64,000 bases of DNA, taken from positions 62,001 through 126,000 of the forward strand of contig JBGAGK010000009.1 in the NCBI GenBank assembly GCA_044226785.1, read 5' to 3'. The DNA is from TMP-86 sp039807285. GTDB taxonomy: Bacteria; Pseudomonadota; Gammaproteobacteria; Steroidobacterales; Steroidobacteraceae. The translations under genes and the position numbers were made by a program. This document shows, in pieces, positions 27,267-34,373 of this stretch (within the stretch, counting starts at the first letter, position 1; each line of letters opens with the position of its first letter). The notes under the pieces were generated by a model, which did no database searches, was not told the origin of the DNA, and saw only the letters and a program-made list of their open reading frames with translations.

Positions 27267-27652
27267 TGCGGGTACTTGCGGATACTTCAATTTGGGTGGC
27301 GCATTTTCGCACTGCCAATGCGATGCTGCAGAATTTGTTGATCAACGATCAGGTTCTCTGTCATCCACTCGTTTTGATCGAGCTTGCTTGCGGCACTCCG
27401 CCGGCGCCGCGAGAACGGACGCTGGCGGAACTCAAGAAGCTACAACAAGCCGCCATCGCTTCCACCGATGAAGTTCTATCGCTGGTCGAATCGCATCGAT
27501 GTTACGACGCCGGTTGCGGAGCCATTGATGTGGCATTACTCGCGTCCGTACTACTCACGCCGGATACGCGCCTTTGGACGTTAGATAAGAACCTGTTCGC
27601 GCTCGCGACTCGGCTGCACGTTGCATTCGATACGCATTTTTCGGATCGGTGA
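27266..27652 (+). CDS. vapC: Toxin, VapC type PIN-domain ribonuclease
   Basis: This 128-residue PIN domain has acidic residues at Asp6 (VLADTSIWV), Glu in LIELACG, and Asp residues in GAIDVALLAS and TPDTRLWTLDKNL. VapC toxins cut tRNA or rRNA. It is coupled to vapB and lies 227 bases from the right attachment repeat, where it could punish loss of the island. Confidence 0.93.
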   Translation: MRVLADTSIWVAHFRTANAMLQNLLINDQVLCHPLVLIELACGTPPAPRERTLAELKKLQQAAIASTDEVLSLVESHRCYDAGCGAIDVALLASVLLTPDTRLWTLDKNLFALATRLHVAFDTHFSDR

Positions 27653-27800
27653 CACGATAAGAGCGCATTTCAGTGCGTCGCAATGCGACACCATGCATGG
27701 TTATGCAACGAATCGTCTCGTGATTAAAGATTCCTTCCAGGACAGACCTTCATCGCGCGGCCGGGAATGGAACCAAACCGCGGACACAACTCAAAATCAT

Positions 27801-27818
27801 GGGGTACGGGGGGTGGTA
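27801..27818 (+). repeat. GGGGTA-N5-GGTGGTA motif, right copy (candidate integrase arm site)
   Basis: The motif has the same spacing as the copy at 10124-10141 and lies 61 bases inside the right attachment repeat, within the gene-free 226 bases after vapC. Confidence 0.4.
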
Positions 27819-27878
27819 TCGGATGACCCTCAAGAAATTCCCGTCGTTGCTCAAATGCTTATCGTCGGAAATTTTTGT

Positions 27879-27897
27879 GACCCTAGCCTCCACTTCA
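27879..27897 (+). repeat. Right attachment repeat (attR core)
   Basis: This is an exact 19-bp copy of the left repeat. There is no tRNA body upstream of it: only the 3' tail of tRNA-Cys is duplicated, as expected of site-specific integration. Confidence 0.9.
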
Positions 27898-27928
27898 CCC
27901 GTCATCATCTCCGTGCATCTGCGTCCAT

Positions 27929-27984
27929 GGCCGTATCCCATGCTCGCCGACGCCAGGTCCCGCGCCGGCATGGGGTATCGTTAG
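27929..27984 (+). pseudogene. Relic of a second integrase gene start
   Basis: GGCCGTATCCCATGCTCGCC and what follows matches the region around the start of the island integrase (10161 onward) at most positions over about 45 bases. It encodes WPYPMLADARSRA against GPYPMLTDTKIRA, then hits a stop at 27982. It begins 43 bases outside attR, where the integrase of a tandem element would start. Confidence 0.6.
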
Positions 27985-28148
27985 TCCGCAAGGCCCATGA
28001 CGAATGCCAATGCAACATTCAGTCGCGAAATATCCTTGTCATCCAGGCGACCGACCCTGCTGTCAATGCGTTCGCGACGCACGGTAACCGGTTTGTCCGC
28101 CATCACCCGCGAGCGCACTCGCAATCCGTTCTGGCTGGTACTTCGAAA
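27981..28148 (-). pseudogene. C-terminal fragment of a MazF/PemK-like toxin
   Basis: Read on the minus strand the segment gives NGLRVRSRVMADKPVTVRRE, then RIDSRVGRLDDKDISRLNVA and LAFVMGLAD before TAA. This is the usual C-terminus of MazF-family endoribonucleases (IDK..., GRLSDE, NRALALFLGL). The N-terminal half of the roughly 110-residue family is absent or unrecognisable. No intact antitoxin accompanies it. Confidence 0.55.
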
Positions 28149-28349
28149 CTTCAATGCTCGAGATGCCCCAGAACGTCCAATGGCGACCTGGCTGCGATCG
28201 AATCGAGAGCTCCGCTGCCTGACTTGTCACGTCCTGGAATCTTCGTACCGACATCCGCGGCGGGCATTCAACGCGTGAGACGTCGATACTCCGGACCCGC
28301 ATAATGGGAATGTCCTGTCTCGCTGCTTGATGTGGGCAGGAGCTACCGT

Positions 28350-28856
28350 ATGCTGAATAAGCTTGTGCTGCGCCGTGACCGTCCGGCTACCGTCAAGCGG
28401 CGATCGGGAATGAGGCTGGCAATCTTCATGTTCGGCGCCGCCGGCTTGTCCGTCCTTCGAGTGGATGCCGCCACTACGCATCCAAGCCGCGTCGGCGTAG
28501 TCAGTTTGCTGGGCGACACGTTTCATGCCGAACACATCGGGCTGACGGCCTTCAACCAGCATTCTTATGATGTTGAAGTGCCGGAGTGGCAAATCGATCG
28601 GGATATGACTGGCTGCCTGGTTGCCAAATTGGTCAGTGCGAATCTGAGTTCTGGCTCGGTGAACATTCGAGCCAAGTGGCCTCTACTCATTCGTTAACAA
28701 CACCTATGGATTCTCCGGACGCACAGCGCGTGGAAATCCAATTTCGAGAGCTACTCCGCGAAAGAGAAAGCCGAGTTGAGGAGGCGCATGGAAGAACGGC
28801 TGCGCCGACAAATCGATGCCGTGTTTTCAGGGATTCATTTGTTCTCGGGCTCATGA
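28350..28856 (+). pseudogene. Broken gene for a secreted protein of unknown function
   Basis: ATG 28350 has AGGAG 7 bases upstream and encodes a basic start, a hydrophobic segment (MRLAIFMFGAAGLSVLRVDA) and about 75 further residues to TAA at 28695. The same frame is then open for another 53 codons, with a credible helical segment (AKEKAELRRRMEERLRRQ), to TGA at 28854. One in-frame stop therefore seems to split a longer exported protein. The first part (115 residues) could still be made. I do not recognise the family. Confidence 0.4.
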
Positions 28857-29000
28857 GCCCGCCTGAGCCATGCGCCGCGGGATCGGAATCACCGCTGATC
28901 TCGACGGGAGTCGCCACAAACCCGCCACCTGGGTGGAGGCCGGAGGCCGTCGGGAGATGCGGCAAATCCAGCGGGCTGTGGCCGGGAACCACTTCATCGG

Positions 29001-29036
29001 CATCGATGTTGATGCGAACATGCATCAATTCTGATT
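29001..29036 (+). promoter_or_regulatory. Degraded vapBC operator pair
   Basis: CATCGATGTTGATG (29001-29014) and CATCAATTCTGATT (29023-29036) have the same 14-8-14 layout as the intact operators at 27007-27042 but with broken palindromes. Confidence 0.6.
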
Positions 29037-29052
29037 TCGCAAGGCATTTGCA

Positions 29053-29213
29053 ATGCGTACAACGGTGACCATTGACGATGTACTCATTGACAGCGCAGTG
29101 GAGGCTGCCGACCCGCCGCTCAGGCCTCCGTGGCAGCGACAGGGGAAATACTGTCGTTGATCGAGACGCAGCGGTGTGACGACTCAGGCTGTGGCACCAT
29201 CGATGTCGGGTTC
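29053..29213 (+). pseudogene. Collapsed vapBC copy
   Basis: The first 63 bases encode MRTTVTIDDVLIDSAVEAADP, nearly the island VapB start. After a deletion, bases 29121-29213 read in VapC frame as QASVAATGEILSLIETQRCD and DSGCGTIDVGF, matching the middle of the island VapC. The 3' part of vapB and both ends of vapC are gone, so neither protein can be made. Confidence 0.75.
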
Positions 29214-29480
29214 AAGCTCAATTGAGTCGAATCGCGCAAGTGCGCAGCACAGCACCGAGCCCATGCGGCCGGGAGCGCCAGGAATCAGAGCCATGAGTCC
29301 GGGGGAGGGCGTTGCCGCCAGCGGAACCGCTCCGCGGATACCATTGGGAATGACGGGGTACAGGGTGGGGCAGGGTGCGCGCGCCCGCCTGCTACTTTCG
29401 TCTGATAGTCCCCGGGGCGGGTCGGGACTACAGTCTGGCCTCGGTTCTTCCCGGCACGACAACCTCGCACGGAGCACTTC
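29214..29480 (+). other. Leader of the aldehyde dehydrogenase gene with an inverted repeat
   Basis: No gene is supported here. A perfect 7-bp inverted repeat, TAGTCCC (29406-29412) and GGGACTA (29424-29430), lies 51 bases before the ATG and could bind a regulator. No third copy of the attachment repeat was found in this stretch. Confidence 0.35.
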
Positions 29481-31001
29481 ATGATCTATGCACCCCCGGG
29501 CGCCGCTGGCGCCAAGGTAACCTTCAAGGCGCGATACGAGAATTTCATCGGTGGCAAATGGACTCCGCCGGTCAAGGGGGCGTATTTCGACGTCATCACT
29601 CCGATCACCGGAAAAGTCTATACACAGGCGGCCCGCTCGAGCGCCGAGGACATCGAGAAGGCGCTGGATGCAGCCCATGCGGCCGCTCCGGCCTGGGGGA
29701 GAACCTCCCCGACCGAGAGGGCGGGACTCCTGCTGAAGATTGCCGACCGCATGGAGCAGAACCTGGAAAAGCTCGCGTATGCGGAAAGCGTGGACAAGGG
29801 CAAACCCATGCGCGAGGCCCTGGCCGCCGACCTGCCGCTGGCTATCGACCATTTCCGCTATTTCGCCAGCTGCATCCGCACGCAGGAAGGCTCGATCAGC
29901 GAAGTGGATGCGACCACGATCGCCTACCACTTCCATGAGCCGCTCGGTGTGGTCGGACAGATCATCCCCTGGAATTTCCCTCTGCTCATGGCATCCTGGA
30001 AGTTCGCCCCGGCGATTGCGGCCGGCAACTGCATCGTCATCAAGCCGGCCGAGCAGACGCCGGTCAGCATCATGCTGCTGATGGAGCTGATCGCGGATCT
30101 GCTGCCACCGGGCCTCATCAATGTCGTCAATGGCTTTGGCCGGGAAGCCGGCATGCCGCTGGCCCAGAGCCGCCGGATTGCCAAGGTGGCCTTCACGGGC
30201 TCCACCACCACCGGCCGCGTCATCGCCCAGGCCGCTGCCAACAGCCTGATTCCAGCGACTCTGGAACTGGGGGGCAAAGCCCCCAACGTCTTCTTTGCGG
30301 ATGTCTGCGCCGCCGACGACGACTTTTTCGACAAGGCCATCGAGGGCCTGGTGATGTTCGCCCTCAATCAGGGTGAGGCCTGCACCTGCCCATCGCGCGC
30401 GCTGATCCACGAGTCCATCTACGACCGGTTCATGGAGCGTGCGCTCAAGCGGGTGGAGGCCATCAAGGTTGGCAATCCGCTGGATGTCGACACCATGATG
30501 GGTTCGCAGGCCTCACAGGAGCAGTTGACCAAGATCCTCACCTACCTGGATCTGGGCATGCAGGAAAAGGCGGAGTTGCTCACCGGTGGCAAACGCCTGG
30601 TGATGGGCGGTGATCTGGCCGGTGGCTACTACGTGCAGCCCACGGTATTCAAGGGACACAATCGCATGCGGCTGTTCCAGGAGGAAATCTTCGGGCCGGT
30701 GCTCGGTGTGGCCACCTTCCGGACCGAGGAGGAAGCGTTGGCACTGGCCAACGATACACTGTACGGCCTGAGTGCCGGCGTGTGGTCGCGCGACATCAAC
30801 ACCTGCTACCGCATGGGGCGCGCCATCAAGGCAGGTCGCGTCTTCACCAACTGCTACCACCTCTACCCGGCACACGCGGCGTTCGGTGGCTACAAGGAAT
30901 CCGGAATCGGCCGCGAAAATCACAAAGTCATGCTGGATCATTACCAGCAGACCAAGAACCTGATGGTCAGCTACAGCCCGAAGAAGCTCGGCTTCTTCTA
31001 G
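29481..31001 (+). CDS. NAD-dependent aldehyde dehydrogenase (ExaC/AcoD-like)
   Basis: This 506-residue soluble enzyme has VGQIIPWNFPLLM, the cofactor segment TGSTTTGRV, LELGGKAPNV with the general-base Glu, and NQGEACTCPSR with the catalytic Cys. The FEEEIFGPVL-type block is read as FQEEIFGPVL. Close relatives oxidise acetaldehyde or other short aldehydes and are often followed by a DUF779 gene, as here. It sits between the decayed island strip and tRNA-Leu, so its membership of the ancestral chromosome is uncertain. Confidence 0.93.
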   Translation: MIYAPPGAAGAKVTFKARYENFIGGKWTPPVKGAYFDVITPITGKVYTQAARSSAEDIEKALDAAHAAAPAWGRTSPTERAGLLLKIADRMEQNLEKLAYAESVDKGKPMREALAADLPLAIDHFRYFASCIRTQEGSISEVDATTIAYHFHEPLGVVGQIIPWNFPLLMASWKFAPAIAAGNCIVIKPAEQTPVSIMLLMELIADLLPPGLINVVNGFGREAGMPLAQSRRIAKVAFTGSTTTGRVIAQAAANSLIPATLELGGKAPNVFFADVCAADDDFFDKAIEGLVMFALNQGEACTCPSRALIHESIYDRFMERALKRVEAIKVGNPLDVDTMMGSQASQEQLTKILTYLDLGMQEKAELLTGGKRLVMGGDLAGGYYVQPTVFKGHNRMRLFQEEIFGPVLGVATFRTEEEALALANDTLYGLSAGVWSRDINTCYRMGRAIKAGRVFTNCYHLYPAHAAFGGYKESGIGRENHKVMLDHYQQTKNLMVSYSPKKLGFF

Positions 31002-31011
31002 TGGTTCCGGC

Positions 31012-31422
31012 GTGATCGACAAGGTCGTCGCGACACCCGCAGCGCTGCAGCTCATCGCCGAGCTGCAGCGCAAGCACGGGCCCGTGATGTTCCATCAGTC
31101 CGGCGGCTGCTGCGACAACAGCGCCGCGAACTGCTACCTCCCCGGGGAGATCACCATGGGTGAGGGCGATGAATACCTGGGGCAGATCGGCGGCGCACCG
31201 TTTTACATCAGCAAGTCCCAGTACGAATACTGGAAGCACACCCAGCTCATCATCGATGTGATCGACGGGCACGGCGGCACCTTCTCGCTCGAAGGTCCCG
31301 AAGGCAAGTCCTTTCTCACACGCTCGCGGCTGTTCACCGAAGCCGAGATGCTGCAGATCAACGGCAAGCAGTCCCCGGAGCCCGAGACTCCCCCTCGCGC
31401 GAGCATCGGTCCGCACAACTGA
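31012..31422 (+). CDS. DUF779 protein, partner of aldehyde dehydrogenase
   Basis: The 136-residue protein matches the DUF779 pattern: VMFHQSGGCCDNSAANCYLP near 25-44, with a Cys pair that may bind metal, then GEGDEYLGQIGGAPFYIS. It starts with GTG 31012, 10 bases after the dehydrogenase stop. The biochemical role is unknown; the recurrent pairing suggests help with the dehydrogenase or its aldehyde. Confidence 0.88.
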   Translation: MIDKVVATPAALQLIAELQRKHGPVMFHQSGGCCDNSAANCYLPGEITMGEGDEYLGQIGGAPFYISKSQYEYWKHTQLIIDVIDGHGGTFSLEGPEGKSFLTRSRLFTEAEMLQINGKQSPEPETPPRASIGPHN

Positions 31423-31500
31423 TCTATACTTGCAGCTCCGCGGGACCTCCGGGCGTCGGATACCGCAGGTTCAAGCGCCGCCGCATCCCTGGTGGAAACG

Positions 31501-31589
31501 GCCCTCGTGGCGAAACTGGTAGACGCAACGGACTTAAAATCCGTCGGCCCCAACCGGCCATGCCCGTTCGAGTCGGGCCGAGGGCACCA
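31501..31589 (+). tRNA. leuZ: tRNA-Leu (TAA)
   Basis: The gene is 89 nt with a long variable arm, acceptor stem GCCCTCG with CGAGGGC, encoded CCA at 31587-31589 and anticodon TAA at 31535-31537. In E. coli this tRNA is the third gene of the pgsA-glyW-cysT-leuZ cluster. Here it stands 21.5 kb from tRNA-Cys and needs its own promoter. A TATACT box at 31425-31430 followed by a GC-rich stretch is the only candidate, without a good -35. Confidence 0.97.
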
Positions 31590-31689
31590 GGGCTTTCCCT
31601 TGCAGGGTGTCGGTGATCTGCGAACGCACATCGGCAAATGGCTTCAAGAGTCTGATTTGGCTAGAATCCTGTTCGTGAATTCCACTGCA

Positions 31690-32301
31690 ATGACACTCCG
31701 GGCCGACAACGTGCACGTATGGCGTGGAGCGCGCCATGTCCTTCGCGGCGTCAGTTTCGAACTGCGCGCCGGAGAATTGCTCCACGTCGTCGGACCCAAT
31801 GGTGCCGGCAAGACGACGCTCCTGCGCGTGGCCTGTGGCTTGCTCCAGCCGGAGGAAGGCGCGGTGCACTGGTGTGAGCAGAACATCCGGCAAGCCCGCA
31901 CGACATTTCAGTCGGCATTGGCCTACGCGGCCCATGAGGCAGGCCTGAAGGCCGATCTCACGGCGCTGGAGAACCTGCACTTTTCGGTCGGACTGCGTCG
32001 GTCTATCGACCGCCAGGAGCTCATGGAGTATCTGGAACGGACAGACGCGACGGACATTGCGAACCTGCCTGTTCGTGTGTTGTCGGCCGGACAGAAGCGC
32101 CGGGTCGCCATGGCACGGGTACTTGCATGCAAGGTCCCGCTCTGGCTCCTGGATGAACCTTTCTCCAATCTCGATGATGGAGCCATGAAGCGGACCACCG
32201 AATTGCTCGAGGATCACGTTCGGCTCGGAGGCGCGGCCGTGGTGGTCGCGCATCATGGCCTGGCGCTCGGTTCGCGCCGGCAATTGAGGCTTGACGCTTG
32301 A
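31690..32301 (+). CDS. ccmA: Heme exporter ATPase CcmA
   Basis: The 203-residue ABC ATPase has Walker A GPNGAGKTTLL, signature LSAGQKRRVAMAR and Walker B PLWLLDEPFSNLD. It powers release of heme-loaded CcmE from the CcmBCD membrane complex in cytochrome c maturation system I. ATG 31690 is chosen because upstream residues are read through tRNA-Leu. It is the first gene of a nine-gene operon with almost no spacers. Confidence 0.96.
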   Translation: MTLRADNVHVWRGARHVLRGVSFELRAGELLHVVGPNGAGKTTLLRVACGLLQPEEGAVHWCEQNIRQARTTFQSALAYAAHEAGLKADLTALENLHFSVGLRRSIDRQELMEYLERTDATDIANLPVRVLSAGQKRRVAMARVLACKVPLWLLDEPFSNLDDGAMKRTTELLEDHVRLGGAAVVVAHHGLALGSRRQLRLDA

Positions 32302-32978
32302 GCGTTTCTTCCCTCTCGGCAATGCATCTGATCCTGAGCCGGGAATTGCGGCTCAGCTTCCGCCGGCCGGATCAACTGGCCCAACCGCTCGCTTTCTTCC
32401 TCATCGTCACCACGCTGTTCCCCCTGGCCATGAACCCGCAACTTCCGGTACTGCGGCAGATAGCCCCCGGGGTACTCTGGGTTGGGGCCTTGTTGTCGTC
32501 ACTGCTGGCCGTGGAGGGCATGTTCCGCGCCGACGCGGAAGACGGCACTCTTGAGCAGATGGCCCTGTCGGGCCATGACCTGAGCTTCATCGTCACGGCC
32601 AGAACCCTGGCTCACTGGCTGATCAGCGGAGTTGCCCTGGTGCTGGCGTCCCCCGTGATGGCGGCCGCCCTGAACGTACCGACCTCGGCATTTGGGCTGA
32701 TCATGGCCAGCCTTGCGCTGGGGACCCTGACGTTGAGCTGGCTGGGCGCAATCGGCGCCGCGCTCACCGTGGGCCTGAAGCGCGGCAGCGTGCTGCTTTC
32801 AATCATCGTGCTTCCGCTGGCCATGCCACTGCTGATCTTCGGCGCCAATGCCACTGACCGGGCGATCAGCGGGGAAGACGTATCGGGCCCGATGTACCTG
32901 CTGGGCGCGCTCTGCCTGTTCACCACCACCCTTGCTCCATTTGCGGGTGCCGCCGCACTGCGCATTACCCTCGAGTGA
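32298..32978 (+). CDS. ccmB: Heme exporter membrane protein CcmB
   Basis: The 226-residue protein has six hydrophobic segments and the family start LILSRELRLSFRRPDQLAQP. TTG 32298 overlaps the ccmA TGA; ATG 32322 eight codons on is an alternative start. It forms the permease with CcmA and CcmC. Confidence 0.95.
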   Translation: MSVSSLSAMHLILSRELRLSFRRPDQLAQPLAFFLIVTTLFPLAMNPQLPVLRQIAPGVLWVGALLSSLLAVEGMFRADAEDGTLEQMALSGHDLSFIVTARTLAHWLISGVALVLASPVMAAALNVPTSAFGLIMASLALGTLTLSWLGAIGAALTVGLKRGSVLLSIIVLPLAMPLLIFGANATDRAISGEDVSGPMYLLGALCLFTTTLAPFAGAAALRITLE

Positions 32979-32989
32979 GGTAAATTTCG

Positions 32990-33727
32990 ATGACCTGGGC
33001 CTGGTTTCACCGTCTCGCATCACCACCCCACGCCTATCGGCTGGTAACCGGGCTCGGACCCTGGCTGTACGCGGCTTCTGCGCCACTGATCGCTTATGGA
33101 CTCTTCGCGGGTCTGTTCATTGCACCGCCGGACTACCAGCAGGGCGATGCATTTCGCATCATCTACGTGCATGCACCCTGTGCATGGTTGTCCCTGTCGG
33201 CCTACACGATCATGGCAACAGCAGGTACGGTGGCACTGATCTGGCGCATCAAGATTGGCCACGCAGTGGCGGCTGCCTGTGCGCCCATCGGAGCCTCGTT
33301 CACGATCGGGGCTCTGGTGACCGGATCCCTGTGGGGGCGCCCCATGTGGGGAACCTACTGGGCCTGGGATCCTCGCCTGACCTCGGAGCTGATCCTCCTG
33401 TTCCTTTATTTTGGCGTCATGTCGCTTCGCCAGGCATTCGACGATCCGGCACGTGGTGACCGCGCAGCGGCGGTGCTGGGCCTTGTGGGCGTAATCAACG
33501 TCCCCATCATCCACTTTTCTGTACAGTGGTGGAACTCACTCCATCAGGGTGCAACCGTAACCGCGTTCGCCAAGCCGACCATGCCAGCCAGCATGCTGGC
33601 GCCTTTGATGGGTGCGCTGCTGGGGTTCATGATGTTCTTCGCTGCGGTACTCTGCACACGGCTGCGGGCAGAGGTGCTGATGCGCGAACGCCAGGCCAAC
33701 TGGATCAAGGAGATGTTGTCGCCGTGA
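32990..33727 (+). CDS. ccmC: Heme-handling protein CcmC
   Basis: The 245-residue six-span protein carries the tryptophan-rich motif WGRPMWGTYWAWDPRLTSEL that holds heme at the periplasmic face, with a His in each flanking loop (IYVHAPCAW, PIIHFSVQWW). It attaches heme to CcmE. ATG 32990 follows ccmB by 11 bases. Confidence 0.96.
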   Translation: MTWAWFHRLASPPHAYRLVTGLGPWLYAASAPLIAYGLFAGLFIAPPDYQQGDAFRIIYVHAPCAWLSLSAYTIMATAGTVALIWRIKIGHAVAAACAPIGASFTIGALVTGSLWGRPMWGTYWAWDPRLTSELILLFLYFGVMSLRQAFDDPARGDRAAAVLGLVGVINVPIIHFSVQWWNSLHQGATVTAFAKPTMPASMLAPLMGALLGFMMFFAAVLCTRLRAEVLMRERQANWIKEMLSP

Positions 33728-33891
33728 CCGAACTGAATCTTTCAATGGGCCGATATGGCGCATTCGTATGGCCCAGCATCGCACTGGTGCTGGGAATACT
33801 CGCCTGGAACATCGTGAGCGCACGGCGACGGCTGGCAATTGCGTTGCTGCGCGCAGATCGTTCCCGGCAGGCAACGGGTTCGCTCCGGTGA
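33724..33891 (+). CDS. ccmD: Heme exporter small protein CcmD
   Basis: GTG 33724 overlaps the ccmC stop and gives 55 residues with one transmembrane helix (GRYGAFVWPSIALVLGILAW) and a basic tail (SARRRL). CcmD keeps CcmE bound to the exporter. Size, position and topology identify it, as the family is weakly conserved. Confidence 0.88.
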   Translation: MTELNLSMGRYGAFVWPSIALVLGILAWNIVSARRRLAIALLRADRSRQATGSLR

Positions 33892-34373
33892 CGCCCCGTC
33901 GCAAACGCCTGCTGCTGGTGCTCGCCATCCTCATCGGCGTAGGCACATCCGCGGCGCTTGCGTTCATGGCATCGCGTGACAACGTGATGTTCTATTTCGA
34001 CCCCTCGCAGGTTGCCGCCGGCAAGGCCCCGCACGGCAAGCGCTTTCGCGTCGGCGGCATGGTGGTCAAGGGCAGTGTGGTCAAGGCAGATTCGCCGACC
34101 CATCCGGGCCAGATCGATGTGCGTTTCGTGCTCACGGATTTCCAGCATGAAGTGCCCGTGAGATATTCGGGTGTCTTGCCTGATCTGTTCCGCGAAGGGC
34201 AGGGTGTGATCGCTCATGGCCAGATCGATGGCGGGGGCACGTTCATCGCGGACGAGGTGCTCGCCAAGCACGATGAAAAATACATGCCGCCCGAGGTCGC
34301 CGGGTCTCTCAAGTACCCGCACGCGGGCGGCATGCCACCCGTCACGACCGGCTCTGGCAAGGCCACCCCATGA
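33888..34373 (+). CDS. ccmE: Periplasmic heme chaperone CcmE
   Basis: The 161-residue protein has an N-terminal membrane anchor (RRKRLLLVLAILIGVGTSAA), an OB-fold body, and the heme-attachment site VLAKHDEKYMPP with covalent His128 and Tyr132. GTG 33888 overlaps the ccmD stop. Confidence 0.96.
   Translation: MTPRRKRLLLVLAILIGVGTSAALAFMASRDNVMFYFDPSQVAAGKAPHGKRFRVGGMVVKGSVVKADSPTHPGQIDVRFVLTDFQHEVPVRYSGVLPDLFREGQGVIAHGQIDGGGTFIADEVLAKHDEKYMPPEVAGSLKYPHAGGMPPVTTGSGKATP

Larger units (their letters stand above)
9939..27897 (+). mobile_element. Integrative and mobilizable island at tRNA-Cys (about 18 kb)
   Basis: Direct repeats of 19 bp lie at both ends: the left copy inside the tRNA-Cys 3' end and the right copy at 27879. 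The left end carries a P4-family tyrosine integrase reading inward, an AlpA-like regulator, MobC and a relaxase. No type IV secretion genes are seen, so transfer would depend on a helper. The cargo runs from 14.1 to 26.9 kb and concerns D-amino acids and peptides. A VapBC module closes the right end and could stabilise the element. The boundaries are seen directly; present-day mobility is inferred. Confidence 0.88.

Noticed and set aside
28871..29034. 54-residue frame MRRGIGITADLDG... ending in the degraded vapB operator
   Set aside because: Too short, without a recognisable family, and its end is just the operator sequence read in frame.
29214..29480. Third copy of the attachment repeat that would close a tandem element
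   Set aside because: No match to the 19-bp core was found there by eye, so the far boundary of the decayed strip is undefined.
29176..29484. 102-residue frame running into the aldehyde dehydrogenase start
   Set aside because: Low-complexity Ser/Gly/Arg content, begins inside the vapC relic and has no ribosome site.
29184..30410. 408-codon open frame opposite the aldehyde dehydrogenase
   Set aside because: Antisense shadow of a high-GC gene with typical low-complexity Arg/Gly/Asp residues.
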